Source: an uncultured Bacteroidia bacterium (lineage in GTDB: Bacteria > Bacteroidota > Bacteroidia > Bacteroidales > Prolixibacteraceae). From it: a DNA stretch of 35,139 nt. Positions 8,787-17,058 of the stretch are shown one piece after another. Where the stretch lies: the NCBI GenBank assembly GCA_903905505.1, contig CAIVGL010000106.1:1-35139 (forward strand), given 5' to 3'. Under the pieces are notes generated by a model. That model was not told the origin of the DNA. It was given only the letters and a program-made list of their open reading frames with translations, and searched no databases. A program made the position numbers and the translations under genes. Position 1 is the first letter of the stretch, and the number at the start of each line of letters is the position of its first letter.

Positions 8787-9266
8787 TTAAACTCCTAACT
8801 CAATATTGATAATCTCAAATGAGATGCTTCCAGATGGAACTTGAATATCGACACTATCGCCGATTTTCTTCCCTAGAAGACCTTGTGAGATGGGTGTATT
8901 TACACTGATCTTTCCGATCTTTAAGTCTGCTTCATGTTCCGAAACAATGGTATAAGTCATTGTTGTATTATTCTTTTTATTCTTAATCGTCACCTTGTTC
9001 ATGATCTGAACTACGTCAGTCTCAATCTTGGATTGATCAATAATTCGGGCAGTAGCTAGTTGGCTTTGCAATAAAGATATTTTAGCCTCGAGCATGCCTT
9101 GGGCATCTTTAGCAGCGTCATATTCTGCATTCTCAGAGATATCACCTTTCTCTATCGCTTCTCCTATATTTCTAGAAATGGCTGGTCGCTCAACATTGAC
9201 CAACTGCTCTAGCTCTGCTTTAAGTTTTTTTAACCCTTCAGCAGAGATATAAGTAATTTTGCTCAT
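8787..9266 (-). CDS. greA: Transcription elongation factor GreA
   Basis: A 159-residue GreA. The N-terminal coiled coil (about 1-75) carries the acidic tip DISENAEYDAAKDAQ (42-56), which reaches the RNA polymerase active site and stimulates cleavage of backtracked RNA. The C-terminal FKBP-like domain includes VSEHEADLKIGKISVNTP and ends with the GSISFEIINIEL strand. The start is ATG at 9266. The leader contains a -7 promoter box and a strong intrinsic terminator-like hairpin (9294-9330), so expression may depend on terminator read-through. hinT follows in the same operon. Confidence 0.96.
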   Translation of the reverse strand: MSKITYISAEGLKKLKAELEQLVNVERPAISRNIGEAIEKGDISENAEYDAAKDAQGMLEAKISLLQSQLATARIIDQSKIETDVVQIMNKVTIKNKKNNTTMTYTIVSEHEADLKIGKISVNTPISQGLLGKKIGDSVDIQVPSGSISFEIINIELGV

Positions 9267-9293
9267 CTAAAATTTATTAGTCTGGTATAATGT

Positions 9294-9330
9294 AAAAAAC
9301 AAGAAGAACTCCGGCATGCCGGAACTCTTC
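9294..9330 (-). terminator. Intrinsic terminator-like hairpin in the greA leader
   Basis: Read on the minus strand, GAAGAGTTCCGG and CCGGAGTTCTTC flank a CATG loop (9303-9330). As RNA this is a continuous 12-bp stem, because two positions form G-U pairs that exist only on this strand. A U-rich tract (TTGTTTTTT, down to 9294) follows. It lies between the promoter box at 9347-9354 and the greA start at 9266, so it would act as a leader attenuator. Confidence 0.65.
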
Positions 9331-9346
9331 CCGATCTTAATAAGTA

Positions 9347-9354
9347 CAAATTTA
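9347..9354 (-). promoter_or_regulatory. Promoter -7 box for the greA leader
   Basis: Minus-strand TAAATTTG is a perfect TAnnTTTG match. It would place the transcription start near 9340, about ten bases before the terminator hairpin, giving a 74-nt leader before the greA ATG. No canonical -33 TTTG is evident (TTTC-like only). Confidence 0.45.
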
Positions 9355-9482
9355 AATAAAATCTTTAAGAAATGTGTACACCCTGCTGTTAAAAAAAATA
9401 ATCGAACAAATTAGATCTCGCGACAACTAAAACGGAGCTTTAACTACCGAGAAGAATCAAAATAAAAACAGATTCAAATTAT

Positions 9483-9490
9483 TACCTTTG
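9483..9490 (+). promoter_or_regulatory. Promoter -7 box for the Rieske-like lipoprotein gene
   Basis: TACCTTTG matches TAnnTTTG exactly and lies 20 bp before the ATG at 9511, implying a leader of only about 14 nt. No clear -33 element is seen. Confidence 0.45.
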
Positions 9491-9510
9491 CAATACAGAA
9501 TAATTCTTAA

Positions 9511-9993
9511 ATGACTCAACTGACCAAATATTTAGAAACAATAAGCTTAAGGCTAATCATTGCAATCTTGATATTGGGAAGTTGTGCCAAAGACCAGAAC
9601 TCCTTCTTGCCTCCAGTCAAGATCAATTTAAGGATCTCCCTAGTCAACTATAATTTCTTGACTATACCTGGAAATTCAGTCGTATTTGAGAATCAAGGCG
9701 TGAAAGGGATCATAGTCGTTTGCATCAATCCTGACTTAGCCCAATACGCAGCCTATGACGCTTGCTGTCCGAATGAAAAAGATTATTCTGGTATCGTTAC
9801 TGTGCAACCGGTAAAAAACTTAGTCACCCCTCCATTCACCATATTTGCCAGTGATTTCTTTGGAATTTGCAATGTCTGCGGTTCTAAATTCAATCTCATG
9901 GGTGGCGGACAACCAGTAAAAGGGCCAGCAACTCGTTATTTACAGCTGTACAATATTGTAAGTGGGATTGAAAGCCTAACCGTAACACGATAA
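9511..9993 (+). CDS. Rieske-like lipoprotein lacking histidine ligands
   Basis: A 160-residue predicted lipoprotein with lipobox ILGSC (C25). The mature part has the outline of a Rieske fold: a first loop AYDACCPNEK where CTH is normally found, and a second loop CNVCGSKFNLMGG where CPxHG is normal, then GPATRYLQLYNI matching the KGPATRPL strand after the second Rieske loop. Both cluster histidines are missing. The available thiols are C85/C86 and C120/C123. Possible outcomes are an all-cysteine Fe-S site, another bound metal, disulfides, or a purely structural fold. It stands alone, with greA divergent and ahcY convergent, and ends before a bidirectional terminator. The fold call is by motif; the function is unknown. 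Confidence 0.72.
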   Translation: MTQLTKYLETISLRLIIAILILGSCAKDQNSFLPPVKINLRISLVNYNFLTIPGNSVVFENQGVKGIIVVCINPDLAQYAAYDACCPNEKDYSGIVTVQPVKNLVTPPFTIFASDFFGICNVCGSKFNLMGGGQPVKGPATRYLQLYNIVSGIESLTVTR

Positions 9994-10005
9994 TAGAGGC
10001 ATCAA

Positions 10006-10035
10006 AAAAGGGAGAATTTACAAATCCTCCCTTTT
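10006..10035. terminator. Bidirectional intrinsic terminator
   Basis: AAAAGGGAG (10006-10014) pairs perfectly with CTCCCTTTT (10027-10035) around a 12-nt loop, with A and T runs on either side. It lies between the convergent lipoprotein gene (ends 9993) and ahcY (ends 10063) and can serve both strands. Confidence 0.8.
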
Positions 10036-10062
10036 AAAATCCACTGATAATTTCTGAACTCT

Positions 10063-11469
10063 TTAGTACCTATAGTATTCGGGTTTGTATGGACCATTAG
10101 CTGATATACCTAGATATTCGGCTTGTTTTGGCGAAAGCACAGTGAGTTTAACACCGAGTTGCCCCAAATGCAAGCGAGCCACTTCCTCGTCTAAATGTTT
10201 TGGAAGGGTATAGACGCCAACCTCATAATTCTTAGTCCATAACTCAAGCTGAGCCAAGGTTTGGTTTGTAAACGAGCTACTCATCACAAAGGATGGATGA
10301 CCGGTAGCGCAACCTAGGTTTACTAAGCGACCCTCTGCAAGTAAGAAGATGGCATGACCATCGGCATAAAGATATTTATCAACTTGTGGCTTGATATTTA
10401 TTTTCTCGATCCCAGTCCATTTCTCCAAACGTGAAACCTGTATCTCATTATCAAAATGGCCGATATTACAAACGATCGACTGATCTTTCATACTCGCCAT
10501 ATGTTCGGCTGTGATCACATCGAGATTACCCGTTGTCGTCACAAAAATATTACCTTCAAGGACCGCCTCTTCCATTGTTTTCACTTCATAGCCTTCCATC
10601 GCAGCTTGAAGAGCACATATTGGATCGATTTCGGTTACAATAACCCTTGCACCATAAGACTTCATCGAATGAGCACAACCTTTTCCTACATCGCCATAAC
10701 CAGCAATTACGGCAATTTTTCCGGCTATCATAACGTCGGTAGCGCGTTTTATTCCATCGGCTAAAGACTCCCGACAACCATAAAGGTTATCGAATTTCGA
10801 TTTCGTTACAGAATCATTGACATTAAAGGCAGGGAAAAGCAATCGACCTTGCTCCACCATCTGATAAAGACGATGAACACCAGTTGTGGTCTCTTCCGAC
10901 ACCCCTTTTATCTCTTTTACTTGACGATGCCAGCGTCCAGCATCGGATTTAAGCACCGATTTAAGAATCGCATTTAGAGCTATCTCATCTTCCGCACTAA
11001 CCTCTTCATCAAGTATCGTTGCATTATTTTCTGCTTCATAACCACGATGCATCATCATGGTCGCATCACCACCATCGTCGACGATCAGTGTTGGACCCAG
11101 GTTATTTCCAAAGTCAAGGGCACGCTCAGTACACCACCAATATTCGGCAAGCGACTCCCCTTTCCAGGCAAAGACAGGAATTCCAGCTTCAGCAATGGCT
11201 GCTGCAGCATGATCTTGCGTGGAGAAAATATTGCAACTACACCATCTAACACTAGCTCCAAGTTCGACCAGAGTCTCGATCAAAACAGCTGTTTGGATCG
11301 TCATATGCAATGACCCCATGATCCGAGAGCCCTTCAATGGTTTCTGTGCTCCATACTTCTGGCGAAGCGCCATCAATCCGGGCATCTCTTTCTCTGCTAT
11401 TTCAATCTCTTTCCGGCCAAAAGATGCTAATGAAATATCTTTAACCTTAAAATTTTCGATCTGACTCAT
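10063..11469 (-). CDS. ahcY: Adenosylhomocysteinase
   Basis: A 468-residue S-adenosylhomocysteine hydrolase that splits SAH into adenosine and homocysteine, keeping methylation reactions running. Visible features are the substrate-domain segment [16 protein letters not shown], the catalytic region [13 protein letters not shown] (about 219-231) and the NAD-binding [11 protein letters not shown] (257-267). The C-terminus, ending in PYKPEYYRY, is the tail that completes the neighbouring subunit's NAD site. Length is that of the long bacterial/archaeal form. It lies 53 bp downstream of ribF on the same strand and ends at a bidirectional terminator. I see no SAH riboswitch in the short leader. Confidence 0.97.
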   Translation of the reverse strand: MSQIENFKVKDISLASFGRKEIEIAEKEMPGLMALRQKYGAQKPLKGSRIMGSLHMTIQTAVLIETLVELGASVRWCSCNIFSTQDHAAAAIAEAGIPVFAWKGESLAEYWWCTERALDFGNNLGPTLIVDDGGDATMMMHRGYEAENNATILDEEVSAEDEIALNAILKSVLKSDAGRWHRQVKEIKGVSEETTTGVHRLYQMVEQGRLLFPAFNVNDSVTKSKFDNLYGCRESLADGIKRATDVMIAGKIAVIAGYGDVGKGCAHSMKSYGARVIVTEIDPICALQAAMEGYEVKTMEEAVLEGNIFVTTTGNLDVITAEHMASMKDQSIVCNIGHFDNEIQVSRLEKWTGIEKINIKPQVDKYLYADGHAIFLLAEGRLVNLGCATGHPSFVMSSSFTNQTLAQLELWTKNYEVGVYTLPKHLDEEVARLHLGQLGVKLTVLSPKQAEYLGISANGPYKPEYYRY

Positions 11470-11522
11470 TCTGTATGTAATCTATTAGGTGGTAATTTGT
11501 TTATATAATGCGATAAAGTTAT

Positions 11523-12452
11523 TTAAGACAAAAATTTCTGAGCACTAATCTGATCTTGCTCAAGTTGTTTTTTTAATTCATCCAATCCATTAAACCGTTG
11601 CTCATCACGAATTTTATCGACAAAATGCAGCGTGATGTCTGCATGATAAATATCTTGATCAAAATTCAGAATATGAACCTCAATAGTCTTATGATCGGCA
11701 TTTGAATTAACTGTAGGCCGAACACCGATGTTAACCATCCCTTGATGGATTACGCCACCAACCTCAACCATTACGGCATAAACACCATCTTGTGGCACTT
11801 GCTTGGAAGAGTCATGGGTGTCAATATTGGCAGTTGGAAACCCAAGTTTCCGCCCTAGCCTCTGACCTTCAACAACCTCCCCTGTAAGTGAGTAGTTATA
11901 CCCCAAGTAATTCTTAGCCAATTTAACATCTCCTTTATCAAGCGCGATGCGTATCTTTGAAGAACTCACTGTTTGATTATCAACAGATAATTGCGAAAGT
12001 TGTTCAACTTTAAATCCGAGTGCATTTGAGAGTGTTTGCAATGAATGAAAATCACCTTTTCGTCCTTGTCCAAAGCGATGGTCATAGCCCACCACCAAGC
12101 TTGATATTCCAAGCTGACCTACAAGCACTTGAGTAACAAATTCATCGTAAGTTAATCGTGAAAATTCGATTGTAAAAGGATAAATTACCAAATGATCAAT
12201 ACCTAGTGACTCCATCAAACGGATCTTCTCTTGCGTTGTTGACAACAAGCGCAAAGAGGCCTCATCAGGTGCTAACACTTTTCGGGGATGTGGGTCAAAG
12301 GTGAAAATTACCGATTCCCCATTATATAAGGCACTAAGACGCTTAAGTTCAGCTATAACTTCGCGATGGCCTAAGTGGACACCATCAAACGTTCCGATAG
12401 TAACAACAGCCCTATTGGCCTTAAAATTATTTAAATCGTAATGAATCTGCAC
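11523..12452 (-). CDS. ribF: Bifunctional riboflavin kinase / FAD synthetase
   Basis: A 309-residue two-domain enzyme that phosphorylates riboflavin to FMN and adenylates FMN to FAD. The N-terminal nucleotidyltransferase domain has TIGTFDGVHLGHREV (18-32) and, further on, GYDHRFGQGRKGD. The C-terminal flavokinase domain has GRKLGFPTANI, with the conserved PTAN, and ends with strands such as VHILNFDQDIY. The start is GTG at 12452, just before the conserved strand. ahcY follows closely on the same strand; no metabolic link is obvious. Confidence 0.95.
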   Translation of the reverse strand: MQIHYDLNNFKANRAVVTIGTFDGVHLGHREVIAELKRLSALYNGESVIFTFDPHPRKVLAPDEASLRLLSTTQEKIRLMESLGIDHLVIYPFTIEFSRLTYDEFVTQVLVGQLGISSLVVGYDHRFGQGRKGDFHSLQTLSNALGFKVEQLSQLSVDNQTVSSSKIRIALDKGDVKLAKNYLGYNYSLTGEVVEGQRLGRKLGFPTANIDTHDSSKQVPQDGVYAVMVEVGGVIHQGMVNIGVRPTVNSNADHKTIEVHILNFDQDIYHADITLHFVDKIRDEQRFNGLDELKKQLEQDQISAQKFLS

Positions 12453-12556
12453 GCCATACTGTTTTCAGACGGTAAAAATAGTCAAAATATAGCTACCGAA
12501 AAGACCAAAATCGAATATAATGAACTACAACAGCGAAGTATTACCAACCTAATTGA

Positions 12557-12585
12557 TTGGTATTAACGAGGATTTTATACTTTTG
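12557..12585 (+). promoter_or_regulatory. Bacteroidota-type promoter for the TlpA-like lipoprotein gene
   Basis: A TTG at 12557-12559 (-33) and TACTTTTG at 12578-12585 (-7, perfect TAnnTTTG) are separated by 18 bases, close to the Bacteroidota arrangement. The start point would be near 12592, giving a leader of about 73 nt before the ATG at 12665. Confidence 0.55.
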
Positions 12586-12664
12586 TTGTTAGATAAGAAG
12601 CTAACAAACTCTGTTTTTGCGAGGATAAAAACAGATTGGAAAATAGATTAACATCAAACTACCA

Positions 12665-13810
12665 ATGAAAAATACCATTTGTTTTATCATTCTACTGCTT
12701 TCGCTTGCGTCATGTGGTAAGAAAACGAACTTTACCATTTCTGGAAAATTAAGTGGAGGCGAAGGGAAGACTGTTTATCTAAGCAAACTATTATTAAGCA
12801 ACCAGGCCAGTTCCGATTCGGTAAAACTCAATTCGCAAGGAGAGTTTCAACTAAAAGGGAATTGCTCTACACCAACATTTTACCTTCTAAAGCTATCAAA
12901 AAAGAGTTTTGTAACCTTACTCGTAGACTCGACAGAGCATGTGATTATTTCAGGATCATATGGCAATTTTACCCGCGACTATGGTGTTAAAGGATCAATT
13001 GGCTCTGAGAGTTTACGTGATTTAGACAACCGTTTTCACCGAGCGAAGAATCAGCTTGACTCCTTGCAAAAAATCATTGAGGCACAAAAAATAAACCTCG
13101 TAAATACCTCTAATTCTGAATCCCTAAAGACAAGTTACAATAGAACGATCACTAGGCATTCAGACTATGTTACCGCTTTTGTGAAAAACAACCCATTCTC
13201 CTTGGTATCGGTGTATGCCTTATATCAAAAATGGAATGAGACAAATTTTGTGATCAATGACCTGCAAGCCATGAAAGTTGCAGCCTCTGCCCTATTTTCT
13301 GTTTATCCTAAAAATGAGCAAGTTGGAGCCTTGTACAATAATACGTTGCAGTATATTAAGGAGGAGAGATCTCGAAATTTCAACAATGCAATAGAAACCA
13401 ATGCCGTTAACTCTCCAAATGTAATTCTACCTGATGTCGATGGTCATAAACGAGATCTCTGGTCGCTACATGGGAAATACGTCCTACTCCATTTCTGGTC
13501 GGCAAAAGACAGAGGTTCAAGAATATTAAACCCAGTATTATCTGAAGTATATCAAAAATTTAAAAACCGGGGATTTGAAATTTTCATGGTCAGTGTTGAT
13601 GACGACAAATCTGCATGGACGGAAGCCATAGTGGAAGATAAGCTAAATTGCATCAACGTGGGTGATATGAAAGGAAGTTTTCAAGCTGTATCGAATTACA
13701 ATGTGCAGGAGCTCCCCTTTAATTACCTATTAGACAAAGAGGGGAATATTATAGCACGAAACCTCAAAGGCCCAGCAATAAACCAAGCCTTAAGTACCGT
13801 ATTAAAATAA
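12665..13810 (+). CDS. DUF4369/TlpA-like lipoprotein without redox cysteines
   Basis: A 381-residue lipoprotein with lipobox LASC (C17). Residues about 22-110 form the DUF4369-type beta domain (FTISGKLSGGEGKTVYLSK). About 115-245 is helical and charged. About 250-381 is a thioredoxin fold of the TlpA/AhpC type: PNVILPDVDGHKRDLWSL, the strand VLLHFW, then FEIFMVSVDDD, the cis-proline region ELPFNYLLDKEG (P351) and a final helix. Where a TlpA normally has WCxxC, this protein has FWSAKDRGSR (277-286), so both active cysteines are gone. It therefore cannot act as an ordinary thiol-disulfide reductase. A binding or structural role is inferred. It faces the periplasm and is followed after 46 bp by the LpxH-type gene. 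Confidence 0.85.
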   Translation: MKNTICFIILLLSLASCGKKTNFTISGKLSGGEGKTVYLSKLLLSNQASSDSVKLNSQGEFQLKGNCSTPTFYLLKLSKKSFVTLLVDSTEHVIISGSYGNFTRDYGVKGSIGSESLRDLDNRFHRAKNQLDSLQKIIEAQKINLVNTSNSESLKTSYNRTITRHSDYVTAFVKNNPFSLVSVYALYQKWNETNFVINDLQAMKVAASALFSVYPKNEQVGALYNNTLQYIKEERSRNFNNAIETNAVNSPNVILPDVDGHKRDLWSLHGKYVLLHFWSAKDRGSRILNPVLSEVYQKFKNRGFEIFMVSVDDDKSAWTEAIVEDKLNCINVGDMKGSFQAVSNYNVQELPFNYLLDKEGNIIARNLKGPAINQALSTVLK

Positions 13811-13856
13811 AACGAAAATCTAGCTTTTAGTTGAGCTAACCTATATTCATCAAGTT

Positions 13857-14627
13857 TTGAATCAAACCAAGAAAATATATTTCGCTTCTGACGTGCATCT
13901 TGGAGCTGCAGCTTTAAAACATGGTCGCGAAAGGGAATTAATTTTTGTAAAGTGGTTGCATGAAATAAAAAAAGATGCTGCTGAGCTTTATTTGCTTGGT
14001 GATATCTTCGATTTCTGGTTTGAATATCGAACGGTTGCGCCACAAGGGTTTGTTCGTGTGCTTGGAGCCCTAGCTGAGATCTGCGACAGTGGCATACCTG
14101 TCCACTTTTTCACCGGCAATCACGACATCTGGGTATTCGATTACCTACCACGAGAAACGGGGATGATTATCCATCGGGAACCGCTAGAGACCGAACTTTT
14201 CGGAAAAAAATTCTTTTTAGCTCATGGTGACGACTTAGGCAAAACGGATTGGAAATATCAAGTTCTAAACCGATTCTTTAAAAACAGTTTTGTACAGTGG
14301 TCATTCGCTAAATTTCACCCCGACTTGGGTATTCGCTTAGCAAACTATTGTTCTAAAAACAGCCGGATTAATCAAGGCATTGAAGGCCCTGGATTTCTTG
14401 GTGAGGACAAAGAACATCAGCTAATTTATGCAAAAAAGAGGCTAAAAGAGACCCATTTCGATTACTTCGTAATGGGGCATCGGCATATTGCACTAGATTT
14501 TGATCTCTCCGAATCGAGCAAATTAATCATCCTTGGAGATTGGTTTAAAGTTTGCACCTTTGGTGTCTATGACGGACAGACATTTAAACTTGAAAAGATT
14601 ACAAATGAATCGCTTATGAATAAGTAA
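13857..14627 (+). CDS. lpxH: UDP-2,3-diacylglucosamine diphosphatase-type metallophosphoesterase
   Basis: A 256-residue calcineurin-like phosphoesterase of the LpxH kind, which removes UMP from UDP-2,3-diacylglucosamine in lipid A synthesis. The two-metal site is complete: SDVHLG (D12, H14), GDIFDFW (D49), TGNHD (N88, H89), HGDD (H123) and GHRH (H208, H210). The GDIFDFWFEY stretch and length fit LpxH-family enzymes rather than general phosphatases. The start is TTG at 13857, directly before the first conserved strand. The gene lies 9 bp before a FabH-like gene, an apparent two-gene unit linked by lipid chemistry. Family is firm; substrate is inferred. Confidence 0.86.
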   Translation: MNQTKKIYFASDVHLGAAALKHGRERELIFVKWLHEIKKDAAELYLLGDIFDFWFEYRTVAPQGFVRVLGALAEICDSGIPVHFFTGNHDIWVFDYLPRETGMIIHREPLETELFGKKFFLAHGDDLGKTDWKYQVLNRFFKNSFVQWSFAKFHPDLGIRLANYCSKNSRINQGIEGPGFLGEDKEHQLIYAKKRLKETHFDYFVMGHRHIALDFDLSESSKLIILGDWFKVCTFGVYDGQTFKLEKITNESLMNK

Positions 14628-14636
14628 ATAATCCAT

Positions 14637-15719
14637 ATGAGTAAGAAAATCTATACCATTATTGTTGGAACTGGATCGTACATACCGAAAAAGATTATTC
14701 CAAATGATTTTTTCTTAGATGCGGAATTTTATGATCCAGCAACGAATAAAAAATTTGAAATTCCCAACAGTGAAATCATTCGTAAATTCTTTGAGATCAC
14801 AAACATTCAAGAGCGTCGATATGCCGAGAACGACCAAGTAACCAGTGACCTTGCCACCTTAGCAGCCCGCGATGCCTTCGCAACATCGGGTATCGATCCA
14901 GAAAGCATCGAGTTTATTCTCGTGGCTCATAATTTTGGAGATATGACTCATGGCCTAGTTCAGACCGATGTCTGTCCAGCATTGGCCAGTCGGGTAAAGA
15001 CAAAACTAGGTATCCTGAAGCCCGACGTTTTAACCAATGACGTCATCTCAGGCTGTCCAGGATGGACCAATGCGATGATCATTGCCAATGCTTACATTGC
15101 AAGCGGAACCTTTAAGCGTGGACTAGTTGTCGGTGCAGATGTGTTATCGCGAGTTGCCGATCCATACGATCGTGACAGTATGATTTTCTCGGATGGCGCA
15201 GGAGCTGCAATTGTAGAAGCGGTTGAAAGTGATGTGCCGGTAGGCATTCTATCGCACGCATTTAGATCTGATGATGATCATGGCATGCTCAATATGGGAT
15301 TCTCTGTTAACAAAAATGTGTCTACAGACCATCAATATCTAAAGATGCTAGGATCAAAGGTCTATTCCTATGCGTTAAGCACTGTTCCTGGCGTTGTAAA
15401 GGCGAGTTTAGACAAAGCGGGGCTCTCGCTTGAGGATGTCAGCAAAGTACTCATCCATCAGGCCAATGAGAAAATGGACGAGGCAATTCTTAGCCGAGTA
15501 TTCAAATTATACGGGAAAACAGAGTATGATAAAGGGATTATGCCGATGACGATTCAACGATTTGGAAACTCTTCGACTGCTACTGTCCCTACCCTACTGG
15601 ATCTTGTACTCAAAGATAAGATGAAAGAGCATGAGATTAAAAATGGCGATGTGATTATTCTTACATCAGTGGGCGCTGGAATGACGATAAATTCGATTGT
15701 TTACAAAATGCCCAACTAA
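14637..15719 (+). CDS. Beta-ketoacyl-ACP synthase III (FabH-like) family protein
   Basis: A 360-residue thiolase-fold ketosynthase of the FabH type. The triad is present: catalytic cysteine in ISGCPGW (C140), histidine in LIHQANEKM (H274) and asparagine in RFGNSSTATVP (N311). Other family marks are IQERRYAE, SDGAGAAIVE and the C-terminal VGAGMTI. It is about 30-40 residues longer than typical FabH; part of this is an N-terminal insert around 26-45 (AEFYDPATNKKFEI) not usual for the initiating enzyme. It could be a second KASIII for a special lipid or polyene pathway, or an OleA-like condensing enzyme. It follows the LpxH-type gene by 9 bp and ends at a strong terminator. Confidence 0.85.
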   Translation: MSKKIYTIIVGTGSYIPKKIIPNDFFLDAEFYDPATNKKFEIPNSEIIRKFFEITNIQERRYAENDQVTSDLATLAARDAFATSGIDPESIEFILVAHNFGDMTHGLVQTDVCPALASRVKTKLGILKPDVLTNDVISGCPGWTNAMIIANAYIASGTFKRGLVVGADVLSRVADPYDRDSMIFSDGAGAAIVEAVESDVPVGILSHAFRSDDDHGMLNMGFSVNKNVSTDHQYLKMLGSKVYSYALSTVPGVVKASLDKAGLSLEDVSKVLIHQANEKMDEAILSRVFKLYGKTEYDKGIMPMTIQRFGNSSTATVPTLLDLVLKDKMKEHEIKNGDVIILTSVGAGMTINSIVYKMPN

Positions 15720-15734
15720 ACAAGTTACAATCCA

Positions 15735-15776
15735 ATAAAAAAGGTCGTTATGCAATTGCATAACGACCTTTTTTAT
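15735..15776. terminator. Strong bidirectional terminator (42-bp perfect palindrome)
   Basis: The sequence 15735-15776 is a perfect inverted repeat centred at 15755/15756, with arms containing AAAAAAGGTCGTTATGCAA. As RNA it folds into a long stem ending in an oligo-U run on both strands. It sits between the convergent FabH-like gene and clpX and fits a shared intrinsic terminator. Confidence 0.88.
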
Positions 15777-15792
15777 CACCTATATTTAAGAA

Positions 15793-17016
15793 TTAACCCG
15801 CTTGCAAACGAATTGCACTAAGCTTATCAATTTTTTCGGCAGCGAACTCAGGTGTTATAACGATCTCTTTGCTCGAGCCAGAAGGCATCTCGAACATCAC
15901 ATCCATGATTACCGTTTCACAAATAGCTCTTAATCCACGTGCACCAAGCTTAAATTCAATGGCTTTATCCACGATAAGATACAAGGTCTCCTCTTGAAAA
16001 GTTATTTGAATGCCATCCATATTAAACAGTTTCTCATATTGTTTAATAATGGAATTTTTTGGCTCGGTTAAGATTCTTCGCAATGCATCTCTTTCAAGAT
16101 GATCGAGATAAGTTAACACCGGCAAACGGCCCACAATCTCAGGAATAAGTCCAAAAGAGCGTAAATCTTGGGGAGAGACATATTGCAATAGATTATTACG
16201 ATCGACTTGCCCATTTTCTAGACTTGCCTTATAACCTACAACTTTGGTATTAAGCCGTAATCCAATCTTTCGCTCAATCCCTTCAAAGGCGCCACCGCAG
16301 ACAAACAAAATATTTTTTGTGTCGACAGGGATCATTTTTTGTTCTGGATGCTTGCGACCACCTTGAGGCGGAACATTGACGATTGATCCTTCAAGCAGTT
16401 TAAGCAGGCCTTGCTGAACACCCTCTCCAGAAACGTCGCGCGTTATCGAAGGATTGTCTCCTTTTCGCGCAATCTTATCGATCTCATCAATAAATACGAT
16501 CCCACGTTCAGCGGCAACTACATCATAGTCGGCAGCCTGAAGCAGACGCGTTAATAAGCTCTCAATATCTTCACCAACATACCCAGCCTCTGTCAATACG
16601 GTTGCATCGACAATGGTGAATGGGACATGTAACATCTTTGCAATTGTCTTAGCCAACAATGTTTTGCCAGTTCCCGTAGGTCCCACAAGGATAATATTTG
16701 ATTTTTCAATCTCCGTACCATCATCGTCAACAAACTGATTAAGTCGCTTATAATGGTTGTAAACAGCAACCGACAACACTTTTTTTGCATCGTCTTGGCC
16801 AATTACATATTGATCTAAAAACTCTTTGATCTCTTTGGGCTTCTTGAGTTCAACCCCTGCCAGTTCAAAGTTTTTATTTTTCTTAAACTCTTCTTCGATT
16901 ATAGTATGAGCCTGATCGATACAATTTTCGCAGATATGGCCTTCCATACCGGCAATAAGTATACGAACATCTTTCTTGTCCCTACCACAAAACGAACACT
17001 TATCCATTTTTTTCAT
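15793..17016 (-). CDS. clpX: ATP-dependent Clp protease ATP-binding subunit ClpX
   Basis: A 407-residue AAA+ unfoldase that feeds substrates to ClpP. The N-terminal zinc-binding domain has four cysteines (C7, C10, C29, C32). The AAA+ domain has Walker A GPTGTGKT (112-119), Walker [11 protein letters not shown], the pore loop in EAGYVGED, and a sensor region within [16 protein letters not shown]. An IGF-type loop for ClpP docking corresponds to the KIGLRL segment. ATG at 17016 is used; a second ATG three codons in is equally possible. It lies 42 bp after clpP on the same strand, in the order tig-clpP-clpX, the classic cotranscribed arrangement. Confidence 0.97.
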   Translation of the reverse strand: MKKMDKCSFCGRDKKDVRILIAGMEGHICENCIDQAHTIIEEEFKKNKNFELAGVELKKPKEIKEFLDQYVIGQDDAKKVLSVAVYNHYKRLNQFVDDDGTEIEKSNIILVGPTGTGKTLLAKTIAKMLHVPFTIVDATVLTEAGYVGEDIESLLTRLLQAADYDVVAAERGIVFIDEIDKIARKGDNPSITRDVSGEGVQQGLLKLLEGSIVNVPPQGGRKHPEQKMIPVDTKNILFVCGGAFEGIERKIGLRLNTKVVGYKASLENGQVDRNNLLQYVSPQDLRSFGLIPEIVGRLPVLTYLDHLERDALRRILTEPKNSIIKQYEKLFNMDGIQITFQEETLYLIVDKAIEFKLGARGLRAICETVIMDVMFEMPSGSSKEIVITPEFAAEKIDKLSAIRLQAG

Positions 17017-17058
17017 TCTGCAATTTAAAGATTAAATGCGTCGAAAGTCTCCTGCGGT

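Noticed and set aside
11019-11464. Several plus-strand frames opposite ahcY
   Set aside because: They lie wholly antisense to a strongly conserved gene, have low-complexity composition (His-rich runs) and no start signals.
11470-11522. SAH riboswitch before ahcY
   Set aside because: The gap is too short (53 bp) and AT-rich with no stable helices.
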